Positions 10,320 through 20,255 of a stretch of 64,000 bases of DNA are shown here, in pieces. The notes under the pieces were generated by a model. That model had not been told where the DNA came from. It saw only the letters and a list, made by a program, of their open reading frames with translations, and ran no database searches. How positions within the stretch are numbered: the first letter of the stretch is position 1; each line of letters begins with the position of its first letter. Position numbers and translations under genes: made by a program. The stretch is from Fistulifera solaris (taxonomy: Eukaryota; Bacillariophyta; Bacillariophyceae; Naviculales; Stauroneidaceae): assembly GCA_030295235.1 (NCBI GenBank), contig AP026134.1:1178001-1242000 (forward strand), read 5' to 3'.

Positions 10320-12206
10320 GACGCCATGTTGATGCTCACCTGCTCGAAATTGACATTCTTCTTGTTGCCGCTGTTTGCTTTCGTGCCTTGTCCAAGTTTC
10401 TTTTCGAGTATTGTGCAGTGATGCGGGATGTGTTGGATGCTTTTCGTTGTGAGTGACGTTGGTCTTTGCTTGGTTCGCCGACATCATACGTCTCTTCGTT
10501 GTTGTAATCGTCGCAATACGAGTCGTTGCGTCGTGGGCAAGCGCTGAAAGCATCTGGCTGAGCGTGATGTCTCCGAGTGAGGCCTCATTCATGTTCGCTT
10601 GACGGATGGTCCCTGGATACTTTTCGCTCACGCTTTGCCGGCGGTTGCTTTGTTGCAGAATTGACGCGATGCATAATGATAGACTTGCCGGCATCAGACA
10701 GTTTATCCCATACGGTGCGGTCCTCAGGAGACAATTTTGACCATTGCTCTCGAGTGAGCTTCGGAAAATAGCCCGTTTGGCCACTTGCAAGATATGCTTC
10801 ATACGTAGCCTCATCATCGGACAATTCACCGTAACCGAATTCCTTGATTGGGTCACCAAAGATGTCATGCGAGTACACGTTGAGTTTACCACCTTTGCTG
10901 GAACCACGGAATTGGTCATCGTGTTCGATAGCGGCCGTCATAAGAGCTTCAATGTATTTCTCGAAGCTTAAATCAGAACCTGTGCCGATTTTCATGATGC
11001 CGGCACTACTACGGACGTTCATCAAACACGGAATACCCTTGATAAGATTCTGAGTGAGCGAATTCTTCATGGCGTTAGACAAACGCTCATTCATCGGAAC
11101 CAAGGAGTCGTGAACGTCGAAGTTCGTCTTGATAACGGAGCAGATAGAATTCATACGACATCCCCTTCCCATCGGTAAGCATCCGAGCACGCATAAGTTT
11201 TGAAAGCAAATCCTGGGCTGTGAGAGAGGAGTTTGTGGAGTCGGTATAGTAAGTCAAGACTTCACGAAAAACTGCTTGTGCATCCTTGTCCTCAATATGT
11301 GCATTGAGAATTTGTCGACTCTTGGCCGTTTTGAGCGTAGTGTCGAAGACAGCGAGCATGTATTTCTTCTGCAATTTAAATAACTCCTCATCCTCTTCAG
11401 TCATAGGTACGTAATCCGGATCCAAAACTTGGGAGCAGTCTTGATTGTCGGCATGTCGTGTCGAATCATACCAGTCGAGCCACTGATTTTGATGTTTCAG
11501 GACCATGAAAGCCGCTTCATTCCGTTTTGCTTTCATGAAGAGCTGCACTTTGGAAGGGGAGTAATGACCGTGTGGAAACTGAATAGATTTACTTGGGGAA
11601 CCTGGTGGTGATTGGGGAGCAAAACCAGGATGAGATGTAACAATCGGAACATCGACAGGAGGCTGCTGACTGTAGTGTTCTTCCCACATATCGAATGTAA
11701 CCGAATAGAAACTTTCTTCACTACGGTAGCTTCGAGTATTCAACGATCGTATGAACTTGTAGAACTTGATAAGTGAGATGATAGCTCCATTCAGTGGTTG
11801 AATACGAATGCTGTTCTGATCGACGAACGAAAGATTGTCGATATATTGTGGTTCGTTGTCGTGATTTGAAATGCATGCATGTATCCATCCCATTAGCAAC
11901 TAGTGCCTTGTAGATAGTGGATTCTCTGGTTACTTTCCCATACACGTTGAACATGAGGTGCTCGAAAGGTGTGAATTCGAGCTTAGTGATTTCCTCTTCG
12001 ACGACGTGGTCCTTTTTCATCTGATACTCGGTGCTCTTTTCATCATCATCTCTATTCTTATCGCTGACATCAGATTCGTTGTGTTCTACGTCGTTATCCA
12101 CGTTCTTATCAGGATCGGGATCGGGAGGAGGTCGCTTCTTCTCAACCTTGGATTTAGCCATGACGCGGTAATCAAAGGAGGTACCGAGTTCAAGGAGAGA
12201 AGACAA
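10320..12206 (-). mobile_element. gag-like region of the copia-like element
   Basis: Starts after the 5' LTR with an acidic/basic N-terminus (KVEKKRPPPDPDPDK), continues through a long helical stretch, and ends with text such as LTREQWSKLSPEDRTVWDKL typical of gag tails in diatom copia elements. Fossil. Confidence 0.7.
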
Positions 12207-12265
12207 CAGAGAGCGATCTGATAGACAGAAAAGCTCTTACAAGAGAATAGTTGCGACTGTTAATC

Positions 12266-12682
12266 TAACAATAGCTAGAAACGGTTTGCACCTTTCCTGC
12301 TATTGGTACCGCTCTCTGAACGAGACGAGACACAGTTGACAATCGAACGAACGATAAAGTAGGAGCGACCCTACGCTTTCGCAGCACCGGTGACCTCCAG
12401 AAGGGAGCAGTGCTTCAATCGGTCTACCTTGAGTTTCTCCACAGCACGAAGGGAGAGAAACACAAGAGATGGTTATCGACGGGAGACGAGTAACAACAAC
12501 AACAAGACAGATCAAAATTATGATTAGAAACGTTTGTTATTCTACTGCGTAAAACTGCGATTGCTCCCGAATCAAATCTGCAAAACGTGATAGATATGTA
12601 AATTGTGTCACAGCGTTGTCTTGAGGAAAAACACAATGACCACGACCAAAAATCCAGTCGTGAGTGATCCAAACTATTGTTA
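12266..12682 (-). repeat. 5' LTR of the copia-like element
   Basis: 417 bp, with the same TAACAATAG and CTATTGTTA ends as the 3' LTR and followed by the GAAGG target duplication (12683-12687). By eye it differs from the other LTR only in a 5-bp and a 1-bp length change. No clear tRNA-complementary primer-binding site was recognised just inside it. Confidence 0.9.
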
Positions 12683-14987
12683 GAAGGAGGAGTCGTCTCG
12701 CAAAATGGCAACCTCGTGTCGTCTCGACGATTCGCTTGCCTGCTTGCGAGGCTTCCTGCCTTACCGGAAAACTCGCAGTTGGAGCATTGTGCTGGGAAAA
12801 GTTCTTCACCTGAGTTGTGGGATCCATGAGGCGTGCCGAAGAACTGTGTGCGCCAGTGATTGGTGAAGCAATGGTAACGGTTGAGCGGGGTTTGGGGTTC
12901 ACCCGCTGAGCAGCTTATGAAAGCCACATTCGCCTTTCCGCTCCCAACCGGATACATGGGCGTTTGTGATCGCTTGTTGACATCTGCTTAACGTCTTCGG
13001 AGCTCTTGCGGTGCTTATGAGTTATCCTAGAAATAGGTTAGCGGTTACGGGCACTAGCAAGGGTCCCCCATGTGTCCCAGCACAATGAAAAATGTATACC
13101 ACGACACTCTTCATGCTAACACTTGTTCATTTCAAAACCGAATTAACTAAAATTAATAAAATAATACAACAGATGGGTGTACACGGTGGGTAATGGTGAC
13201 GGAAGAGGCTCCTCCATCTGACACTGTCCAATTCTGTGCGCGCAAGCGTTTTCGTGGTCGTGCGGATTGTCATTTGCCCCAGTTTCTCTGCCTTTTGTTG
13301 TGTTGCGCTCTGTGCTCTCTCTAGTATTCACTTAAGTCTCTCTCATAGTATCCTTCACCTTGAAGATTCTGTGTCCTTTGCGGGCATATCATCTGTCGAC
13401 AATGTAGAATGACCGTCCTCTTCCCGGTAGTCACGAGTTTTGTTGCCGTATCGCAACCGCTGGCTAGTGATGCGGTGTCACTAAACCCCGATGCCACTGA
13501 TAACTAAATCAGACATTTGGTTCTTCGCCGTCAATTTTTTCCAACGTCTTTGCTGCCATAAACCCAGAAATAGCCAATGCCGCACTCGAAATTTCAATAT
13601 CTCCTTCGTCGCTTCCATCCTTGCACACTTCACAAACATTCGACGACTCAAAAGTTTTTTCTTTTTCCTTATCGATTCACATGATTGCGACTCGTAAATG
13701 GTGCCTTGACAGGACTAGCGTCGATGGCAGCAATAACCGAATCGCTTTGGCGAAGGAGCCTTGTTTCGTCGATGTCGACGACGCGGAGATGGCAGCTGCT
13801 TCATGTGGAAACCAATTTTCCAAGTTCATAAACCTCCCTTCTGTCCGCTTCTCCGTCAATGCCTTGGTCTTCATCAGTACTGGCAGCTGCATCGGGCAAC
13901 TCGGTGAAAAGATCCTCAAACTCTCGAACGTCGTATTTTAAACTGTCCACTTGCAAGAGCCGAGGAAAAGAGCATAACATTGAAACCAAATGTTAAGCCA
14001 AGGCACGCATTTTGGTAATGTTTTCCATAAGGGTCCCATTCTGGACAAAAGCAGGAGCTCAATTTTGCTCAATTTGGTTCTACTGTTTGAATGCAAGCTG
14101 TCTATTCTGTTTCTTCTCTTGTGTCGTCTTCATGTCACCCTTTTCGACAGTCCAATTGGAATAGAACCCAATTGGAATAGAACCTAAGGGTGGACATGTT
14201 AGAGAAGAATAGGGGCTCCCCGAGCGGTGTCATGACTCATTCAGCAAGTAAAGGACGTATGGATAGGAGGCCATGTTCTTCTTCGCACGGAAACAAAGCT
14301 TGTTACGTCTTTGTTGCCGAATTAGTTCTGAACTCCCATAAAAGCCAATCAATCGTTGAATGAAGGATCTTTGTCAGGTGAACTTGACAGGACCAACATG
14401 CGCGATTTCTTCCGAAAAAGTCACCCAGTACGTCACCGTAACCTCTGCTCGACATCGCCAGCTAGTTCAATCATTGGTAACATTTGCAGTTGGTCCACCA
14501 CTGAGCAAGACTTAGCGTCAAGGAAACGACATGCGTCAGGATGGTCCCCGCCGTTCATATAGATGTTGTGACTGGCGGATACTGCACTGGCTGCAGTTGA
14601 TAGTAGATTCTCATTGCGCCGACAGCCCGCTCAAAGTGAAAGCCGTATCGCTGCTTCTTTACCACTCTATTGAGCTAATCGCAAGGAATAACTTTCCCTC
14701 TGATCAAGTGATTTGATAGCCCCCTGGGCATTTGCCGGCTTCGGAAAGATGCTTCGAACGATAGTCATGCCGCTTATAGGGACAGCATAGAGATGCAAAC
14801 GGCTGATCTGCGTTTTGCGTTGCTGTAGAAACCGTAGAAACGGACCAGAAGTTATTCATCACGTCCCAATTTCGTTGTTCTTATAAAAAAAATCGAATGG
14901 TTCCATTCAAGATGCGAGAAAAATTTCCCCACAATCTCATCTCGCTGTCCACACTGAAATTCCGAAAGTACTTGTATCACCGTTTCG
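12683..14987 (-). other. right arm of repeat copy 1, decayed coding fragments
   Basis: About 2.3 kb with no intact gene. Minus-strand fragments look protein-like: a start at 12902 reading MNPKPRSTVTIASPITGAHS; text near 13.8-13.95 kb reading VREFEDLFTELPDAAA; and near 13.5-13.65 kb VCEVCKDGSDEGDIEISSAA up to a stop. Plus-strand 14356-14562 (GELDRTNMRDFFRK) corresponds to a longer 106-codon frame in copy 2. I recognise none of these. Copy 1 also has a small tandem duplication of an AATTGGAATAGAACC unit near 14150-14185 that copy 2 lacks. Confidence 0.4.
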
Positions 14988-15080
14988 GCTGAATTAGATC
15001 ATCGGTTTCAGTTTAATGTGAAAAGTGTTTGCGGCTGTCCCAGTATCGAGATAGCGGAGCCTGACGTGAATTACCAGGTA
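14988..15080 (+). pseudogene. truncated exon fragment shared with repeat copy 2
   Basis: Reads AELDHRFQFNVKSVCGC and continues to VNYQ, then stops. Copy 2 carries the same segment (AELDHRFKFNVKHVCGC) on the minus strand at 47018-47173 and extends it further. The homology ends here at TACCAGGTA, so the duplication breakpoint cut this reading frame. The copy-2 version lies just upstream of the decayed subtilase, so this may be a piece of that gene's 5' part. Confidence 0.5.
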
Positions 15081-15083
15081 TAA

Positions 15084-16090
15084 GGCCACGACGAGTGTCC
15101 GCACTCGTTTGATATTCGAAAACACTTAATTGACCACCGGCTACCGGCTCTTCTTACCTTACACCAACAAAAGCATCTCAGTTTTTATTTCACATAGCTG
15201 ACGCGTTATCAGCAAAGACCATCGTTGGTTTGATGTGAATTTGCTTGCGACCGCAGTGTACTTGGTATTGAGAGAACAAAGTTTAAATTCGTTTTGTAAC
15301 GCCTATGAAACAGTCTGAAGCAGAAAAATAAGGACAGGACATGCTAGTGACAGTATTTGCACTTCGTTTCGAATATGCATCATTTATTCAATTGCACTTC
15401 GCATCATTGCATGAAGTGCGTTCCGATTTGCTGCCTTGTCAAAAGATACGAATACAACGACAGCGTGACAACGCTTGTCATATCCCACGCACCTAGGAAA
15501 GCAAAGATTGAACCAAAGGATCAAGAAATGGCATACCAGTGACAGTTTCTGCACTTCGCTTTGCCTATTCGCAAAAAAACAAGTTGAGTTTGGTGTCAAA
15601 AATGTCTGCGGCCGACGTTTTCTCAGTAAAGGAATAAATTCTGAAGCAAAGGATCAGGTCTCAACGCGCCAATTACAAAGTATTGTACCTGAGCTTCGGT
15701 TTGTCTACGGCATCAGGATTCGACTACCAGCGCTTCATATTTTCAAATAGCAACTCGGCAGTCCGTCATGTGCTGCATCAATTTCCGATAACGATCTCTT
15801 CAAGCGTCGTCATAAAGTCCGCAAAACTTGACGCGCTTACTCTAAATCAGAAGATACTGCCTGTCGCCTAATCGATCTTGATGGCAATGGTTTCGTTACT
15901 CTGGATTCAACATTAATAGCTGGACCTCATCGCTTGTCATTTCGTTTTGTGTTTGCTCAACTTCGTCATCGGATATCTCAGATCGCTGTCGCGCCACTTG
16001 AGCAAAATGGACCCAATCACTTTTTACACATCGTGAGTCACTGTGAATTACTGGGAACGAAGCAAACCGGTCCTCGCGAACCATCTTCAC
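15084..16090. repeat. intergenic DNA with a degenerate ~130-190-bp repeated unit
   Basis: No gene seen between the repeat copy and the MATE gene. Three diverged copies of a unit start near 15315, 15507 and 15640. Shared landmarks are TGAAGCA/GAACCA, then AAGGAYCARG, then AGTGACAGT with TTGCACTTCG or CTGCACTTCG (strong between the first two copies, weak in the third). Possibly the remnant of a tandem satellite or decayed element. Confidence 0.4.
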
Positions 16091-17528
16091 CTACCTTGTA
16101 AAACACATGTAGCCATATAGCAATGTCAATATGGCGTACCCCAGTGTCATTCCTGCGTACAATCCCACTAAATCCGTTCTCCAGTATTTGAGACAGAAGA
16201 ATACTCCGGGCACTTGACCGCCCCAACTAGCAATGAAGCCGTACCAGAATACTTCGCGAGTTCGTCCCATACTGTAGGGGATTCGCTCAATTGCAATCGA
16301 TAAATTCATTAATACCAGTGTCGTCATAAACGGCCACTTGGCTCCTTCCAGTTCCGCCAAGAATTGTTCATCTGCCGTAAAGAGGCGGCCTAGTAGTCGA
16401 ATATTCCCCACAATGAATCCACCCACGAGCGTCAAGATGACTGCACAAATAAAAATTCCTACTTCCCCCGCTTGTTTCGCACCTAGCGCATCTTGTTTCC
16501 CCAACCGTATCGTCGTCTGAATTCCCGCGGCGCTACTGAGTGCACTAATTAGTGTCAACACAATCCACATGACACGGTAACTTGTGTTGAATACAGCGAC
16601 GGCTGTTTCCCCTAGATACTTGGCTACGAACGTCCCAATAATCGCCACTCTTCAAAAAATCCGAAGCCGAGCCGAGCGCAGCGGGTACATATAGATCCAA
16701 AAACGTTCGAATGCGAGTAGAAGTGACCTCGGACCATTTCCATCCATCCCAACAGGGCCGATGCAGTTGTTGCTTGTGAATGTAAATGATCCACAGAAAG
16801 GCCAATTGAAAATAAACAACACACGTCGTAACCCATGGACAAGCTTGAAACCCGTAGCCCTCCCATTCAGGAATACCGACTCCAAGTACAAAGACGAGTC
16901 CAGCCATCAGATTCAATAGCATGGCAACGGTCGCTGCATTGACTTCCGGATGCATGATGCGTTGTGCTAGAAAGTATTGTGAAAGCTGCGAAAAACCCAA
17001 TTGTGCTGGTAAGCTCAACGACAACACTCGTGCATAATATCCCGCCATGGAGGCAGCCGTCGGGTCTGTTCCCATTTGCATCCAAAACCACGCGGTCGTT
17101 TGCCAACTGAGCATGATCAGCAGTACTACAACCATGAGCACCCACAAACTGACTTGCAAATAAATTCCCGCTAATTTCGGATTCCCCGCACCCACAGCAT
17201 TCCCACAAAGTATACTCAAGACACGCGCTTGTATAAATACACCCGTGCACATGGTAAAGAGATCCGACAAGGACGAAGCCACGAGAGCTTGGGCACTGAT
17301 GTGTCCCAACAAGGCCGAGTCGGTCGTTTTCATGCCGACCCACGAAAGCATACTCCCGAAAATGGGAATTCCGAGTATTATGGTATCGTACGCATCTTTC
17401 CAAGCTGATGGTCGTATAGTATCATTCGTTATTGTGGTAGTTGTGTCGTCTCTGTTGTCGTCGTCATGTGTAGGGAGGGCGTCAAATGCAATCGAATGCA
17501 TGAGCGAACCTTTCTCTTCGTCGGCCAT
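16091..17528 (-). CDS. MATE-family multidrug/toxin exporter, one apparent frameshift
   Basis: Two overlapping minus-strand frames together make about 480 aa, the normal MATE length with around 12 membrane segments. The first (from ATG 17528) has a polar N-terminus and then LGIPIFGSMLSWVGMKTTDS, the usual start of the first MATE half. The second begins within VAIIGTFVAKYLGE and runs VAVFNTSYRVMW to the end of the second half. In related proteins SDFWR directly precedes VAIIG, so the frames belong to one gene. The break is near 16650, where removing one A of an AA pair (minus strand) would give SDFLRVAIIG. MATE proteins exchange cations for drugs or metabolites; the localisation here is unknown. 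The gene is divergent from the EXECUTER-like gene at 18190. Confidence 0.85.
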
Positions 17529-18189
17529 TTTCTTTACAATAAGAACAAGTGTCTGTGACGGATTCTTCTATTTAGAAAGAAGGGAAAGAAAGGTGGAAGT
17601 GACAAGACTATTGTTGCTGTGTGATAATCATCCTCGTTTAATTATTTGTGCATGTGTTGTCTTGACGGTTTCAAGATCACAGAAAATCTGCGCTAAATTG
17701 TGATGTTCAATCCACAGAAAATCTGTTCATGTGGTACGTAGTATCTCGACTTTCACAAAAATCTGGCCGGCGTGTTTTCAATTTACAGAATATCTGTATG
17801 TAGGGTGGCACTAATGATTTCCTCGCAGCTCGCTGACATCTCGCTACCAGGTACCTGTACGTACATATACATATACATGTACCAGTACAAGTACAAGTAC
17901 ATTATAATTTATGATACTGATACCGGGACTGCTTTTGAGTTGAGTCGGAGAAAAAGGCTGCTTACATTTGACGCGATAGTAAGTGTCGTCTTCTACTCGC
18001 GCACATTCTATGCTACAGTACAATCGTATTGGGCACGCACCGCGAAACAAATAAACCACGTCTCTTTTGCGTTTTCTTTTCTTTCGCAGAATTCTTATTC
18101 GACGCAACAAATCTTTCTCATTGTGCGTTCTTCGACTTGCTTATACCGCGAAAAGCGATCCTAGCTCTTTCCCTTTCACCATTTGCATC
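17529..18189. promoter_or_regulatory. divergent promoter of MATE and EXECUTER-like genes
   Basis: 661 bp with no gene. Besides the repeat array it holds TACCAGGTA at 17845-17853, followed by an alternating GTAC/ATAC/ATAT purine-pyrimidine tract to about 17905, which could melt or adopt a non-B form. An open frame here (17772-18164) is not credible as a gene. Confidence 0.45.
17670..17796. repeat. array of TTCAA-N-CACAGAAAATCTG repeats
   Basis: Four copies, two exact: CAGAAAATCTG at 17680-17690 and 17715-17725, a variant CAAAAATCTG ending 17765, and CAGAATATCTG at 17786-17796. Three copies are preceded by TTCAA, giving a ~21-bp repeat at a spacing of 31-40 bp. CAGA and TCTG are inverted arms. 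The array lies in the gap between two divergent genes; the same 11-mer recurs at 53648 and 53682. Confidence 0.7.
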
Positions 18190-19449
18190 ATGAAGAAGCT
18201 CAACGCAGTCGTACTTGCACTTTCCATGTCGTCCGCCGTGGCCTGGTTGTCTCCTTCCTCCGCGAATTCTGTATCATTTAACGTCCACGCGCGTTCCTTC
18301 ACTCCACTTCATGACAACACCTGGTTACTTCACGCCAAGAATAATCAAAAAGACGAAGAGGAATCCAAGAAACTGCCACAGTCGTGCGAAAAAGTAAGAA
18401 CAGCCGCAGACAATCCTTGGCGAGAGGCATGGAATTGAAACAAGTTCGGGACGAGTTACGAAATCTGCGAGAATCTCTCATGTGGGCCGAAGCGATGCAC
18501 GACGAAGAAAGGATGCAGAATCTCATCAAATTGATTGATTGTCACGAACAACGGGATCCGGAACTAGTTTATGCGCAAACGCTCACAGCCATCGCGCAAG
18601 CACAAGCCAAGTTTGATTGCGATCCCGTAGACAAAGGACGAGAGATTCAACGACTTAAACAAAAAGCGCAAAGCTTGCGCTCGCAATTGCCGCGTTTTCA
18701 AATGGAAGGACTGTGGGTCGGAGCGTACGTATGACATTCGTTTGTTGCTGTGTTCTCGGCGTTCCTGTGACATTCCCTGCTAACATCGCATTGTTTCTCT
18801 TCAACATAGATACGGCGAAAATGACCTGCAGCTGGTCAATATTACCTACCGCGGTGACACCTTGGTAGCGACCAAGACAACCGGAGACACCAATGTTCCC
18901 CGCGGACAAGTCAGTTTCACGGCCGATCTCAGTCCCTCACGTCATAACAACGAGACGACTGTGACGCGCTATCAAGGACAAGGACAAGTGGCGCAACATG
19001 GCTTTGTGCAACACAAATTCGTCAATGGGCATTTATTATTGCAAGAGGATAGTATCTACACCAGTGATACAGATTCTTACCAATGCTTTTCGTTTGTGTG
19101 GTACGCGGAACGACAACACAAAGTCGTGTTTCAGCGACCCACACCGCAACAAACTTTGAATCTTTTGAGAGATACTCTAAGTCGAGAAGATGAATTAGAG
19201 AATATGCGAACGCATTTGACACGGTGTTTGGATTTGGATGCTACAGACGCGCTGGCACGACAGCATGCCGGAAAACTCGATGACGAACCGTTTCGACGAA
19301 TTCGGCGTCTCGACGAGCTCGAACAAGACAATCCCGTCCCAAAGAAAGAATGGGGTGTCTGGAGACGCTACCTGAGTGAAGGGATTTGGAAGAATATATT
19401 ATCTCGAAAGAAAGAAAACGGATGGGATGACTTGGAAATGGGATTCTAA
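18190..19449 (+). CDS. plastid EXECUTER/FBXO31-like protein, one intron, one apparent frameshift
   Basis: The ATG at 18190 opens a signal peptide (MKKLNAVVLALSMSSAVAW) cut before LSPSS, a diatom plastid-import pattern. A helical region follows (ELKQVRDELRNLRESLMWAE, UvrB/UvrC-motif-like, then a long charged helix). Next comes GLWVGAYGENDLQLVNITY and TKTTGDTNVPRGQVSF, the domain shared by EXECUTER proteins and the C-terminus of FBXO31. In plants EXECUTER senses singlet oxygen in chloroplasts. The 85-bp intron is 18725-18809 (GTACGT...ATAG). Between WREA and MELKQ, around 18415-18431, the phase changes; one base seems missing. Family resemblance is good for the C-terminal domain; the singlet-oxygen role is inference. 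Confidence 0.7.
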
Positions 19450-19514
19450 TGAGTCGTGACTTCTGTTAATCATACGAGTGATTCTAGTCCAAGTAACATC
19501 TAAAGATTGACTTG

Positions 19515-20255
19515 TTACGATAATTTGGGCGGTGTTTCGTAAACAATGGGGGCCATGGGAGCTGCACGTTCAAAGAAAGGAGAATTAATGTAGATTTCCC
19601 AACCGATCAAAAGGAAGATTCCCAACCATGCCCCCGCTTCGAGTACTTTATTGAATTGAATTTCCCCCTTGGCATTTGTCATTTCGAAAGGTAATCGCAG
19701 TGGCTCTGCTTCGACCGGCTTGGCCGCATCGCGGGCTACTGCCGCTTGACGACGTTGTTCCTTTCGCGATACTGTAGGACCGGCGCGGGCCAAATCAACC
19801 AAATCGGGGATACTCTCATCGACGGGTTCATCGAATTCGAACTTTCGTTCCAACGAACGATCTCTCAATAACTCATCAATGGAGCGAGCGGATTGTTGAT
19901 TGGAAGAGCCCATCATGTTGGCGGTGATCTCGTCTGGATTGGTTGGTGTTTTTCGTTTAGGTTTCTTCGACGGAGTGGTAGTTGCTTTGTCACTGTCTTG
20001 CTCGTCTTCTCCTAAATCAAAGTCCGGAAGATCATTCAAGTCATCTCCTTCACTAGTAAAAGAAGAAGAAGAAGAAGAAGAAGAAGATTCAGTTGAAGGT
20101 TCGTCAGTTCGCTTTCGACGTCTCTTTTTCGTGACATGCAACGTCGACGAGGACGACCTTTGAAGAGATGAGATGGAGTTTGTCGGAAACACAACGAAAG
20201 CGTGCGTCGACAGCAAAACGCTGCAGCCCACCAGTAACTGTAGAAATATCATCAT
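19515..20255 (-). CDS. plastid-targeted single-pass membrane protein, unknown function
   Basis: I start at the Met pair at 20255 (MMIFLQLLVG) because it directly opens a signal peptide ending THAF/VVFP, the diatom plastid signature; the upstream Met would put a non-signal tail before it. The mature protein is about 225 aa. It begins with a Ser tract and an acidic linker (DLNDLPDFDLGEDEQD), continues with a basic Lys/Pro stretch and a conserved-looking segment (RSIDELLRDRSLERKFEFDE), and ends with one membrane span (GAWLGIFLLIGWEIYI). Tail-anchored or single-pass topology in a plastid membrane is likely. I do not recognise a family. Confidence 0.7.
   Translation of the reverse strand: MMIFLQLLVGCSVLLSTHAFVVFPTNSISSLQRSSSSTLHVTKKRRRKRTDEPSTESSSSSSSSSFTSEGDDLNDLPDFDLGEDEQDSDKATTTPSKKPKRKTPTNPDEITANMMGSSNQQSARSIDELLRDRSLERKFEFDEPVDESIPDLVDLARAGPTVSRKEQRRQAAVARDAAKPVEAEPLRLPFEMTNAKGEIQFNKVLEAGAWLGIFLLIGWEIYINSPFFERAAPMAPIVYETPPKLS

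Larger units (their letters stand above)
5640..12682 (-). mobile_element. Ty1/copia LTR retrotransposon (diatom CoDi-like), broken
   Basis: A 7,043-bp element with flanking 413- and 417-bp LTRs, transcribed on the minus strand. The domain order gag, protease-like region, integrase, chromo-like segment, reverse transcriptase, RNase H is that of Ty1/copia; the text resembles the diatom CoDi group. A 5-bp duplication GAAGG flanks both ends, and copy 2 of the host repeat shows the unoccupied site with a single GAAGG. LTR ends are TAACAATAG and CTATTGTTA rather than TG and CA. The two LTRs differ by eye only by two small length differences, so insertion is recent. The coding region is broken, in roughly eight to ten places. 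Treated as a fossil. Confidence 0.93.
4935..15083 (+). repeat. copy 1 of a 3.1-kb inverted duplication, interrupted by a copia-like element
   Basis: Sequence 4935-5639 plus 12683-15083 matches, in reverse orientation, 47090-50190. Removing the 7,043-bp element leaves about 3.1 kb, the same length as copy 2. Identity is patchy: about 12.69-12.96 kb looks identical to its partner, while 5.0-5.3 kb and 13.7-14.2 kb differ by scattered substitutions and small indels. The left boundary lies in the ATTG/TTTATT run near 4935. The right boundary falls at a TACCAGGTA at 15072-15080, where copy 2 reads on into different sequence. No terminal inverted repeats or target duplication were seen at the 3.1-kb ends, so a segmental duplication is more likely than a transposon. 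Confidence 0.85.

Noticed and set aside
10194-10919. 241-codon frame as an independent host gene
   Set aside because: Lies within the gag-to-protease part of the retroelement and has no host-like domain.
12424-12957. 177-codon minus-strand frame spanning the LTR and host repeat
   Set aside because: It crosses the retrotransposon boundary, so it is a chance fusion of LTR and flanking sequence, not a gene.
13143-13331. 62-codon minus-strand frame in repeat copy 1
   Set aside because: Low-complexity polar text, not kept open in copy 2 in the same form, no family.
4935-15083. 3.1-kb repeat as a DNA transposon
   Set aside because: No terminal inverted repeats, target duplication or transposase-like frame could be found; a segmental duplication explains it better.
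16545-17528. MATE gene as a truncated 327-aa protein
   Set aside because: The second half of the transporter follows at once in the next phase with full conservation, so truncation is probably an artefact.
17670-17796. CRISPR-like array (repeats about 35 bp apart)
   Set aside because: Repeats are short and degenerate, only four copies, spacers shorter than repeats would allow, no cas genes, and the setting is eukaryotic nuclear DNA.
18378-18400. 16-bp intron GTAAGAACAGCCGCAG in the EXECUTER-like gene
   Set aside because: Far too short, and removing it leads into the wrong phase for the downstream helix; a single-base indel fits better.
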